From: Gadus chalcogrammus
Lineage: Eukaryota; Chordata; Actinopteri; Gadiformes; Gadidae
Length of the DNA stretch: 64,000 nt
NCBI RefSeq assembly: GCF_026213295.1
Contig: NC_079423.1
Coordinates: 14,770,972 to 14,834,971 of the forward strand
Direction of reading: 5' to 3'
Part shown: piece by piece, positions 63,963 to 64,000 of the stretch
How the letters are laid out: the number at the start of each line of letters is the position of its first letter
Position numbering within the stretch: the first letter of the stretch is position 1
Program-made: the position numbers and the translations under genes
Notes under the pieces: model-generated
Database searches by the model: none
Told to the model about the DNA's origin: nothing
Seen by the model: only the letters and a program-made list of their open reading frames with translations

Positions 63963-63963
<1 letters not shown>

Positions 63964-64000
<37 letters not shown>
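63964..64000. repeat. (GA)n microsatellite running off the window end
   Basis: At least 37 bp; true length unknown. Confidence 0.95.

Overview
This window looks like non-coding nuclear DNA from a teleost fish. The evidence is dense CA/GT, GA/CT and CGCA microsatellites (many over 100 bp), several tRNA-derived SINE copies with teleost-type tails, a LINE-like 3' tail, and a PIF/Harbinger DNA transposon with intact ends. By hand tally, simple repeats cover about 4-5 kb of the 64 kb. That density is known from codfishes (Gadiformes), but the assignment to that order is inference. I found no convincing host exon, no true tRNA or rRNA gene, no CRISPR array and nothing bacterial. Almost every long open frame is either a translated microsatellite (runs of HT, CV, SL or RE) or a chance frame.

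Layout. 1-9 kb: unique DNA, CA/GT arrays, two SINEs back to back (1929-2347), a purine-rich minisatellite (2886-3187), a perfect 30-bp-arm hairpin (6433-6496) and a CpG-dense patch (8207-8390). 9-15 kb: a long CT array, a GA minisatellite with a recurring 15-bp core, a cluster of inverted repeats (11392-11640), a CTCTGT tract, and the Harbinger element (12755-14129) with 21-bp terminal inverted repeats and a TAA target duplication. Inside it are a transposase relic that keeps only the two ends of the protein and a minus-strand relic resembling the C-terminal tail of the accessory DNA-binding protein. 15-32 kb: mostly unique, AT-leaning DNA with a 100-bp duplication carrying GT arrays, a short dispersed repeat at 17.4 and 22.1 kb (the second copy flanked by an 11-bp direct repeat), a 168-bp-period tandem duplication (26578-26903), SINE pieces and CTCF-like motifs. 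32-49 kb: the densest microsatellite zone, including (GT)66 at 40.9 kb and (GA)90 at 48.2 kb, and a CpG-dense patch at 35.7-36.1 kb. 49-64 kb: unique DNA with a Z-DNA-type tract (55527-55638), short hairpins at 58.2 and 63.7 kb, and long CA arrays at 59.4 and 62.3 kb.

No genes act together here. The only protein-coding signal is the decayed Harbinger pair. The window is best read as an intergenic or large-intron segment shaped by replication slippage and small transposons. I did not find a convincing undescribed biological system. The most distinctive observations are the Harbinger deletion derivative, the short repeat with a target-site-like flank, and the inverted-repeat cluster at 11.4-11.6 kb.
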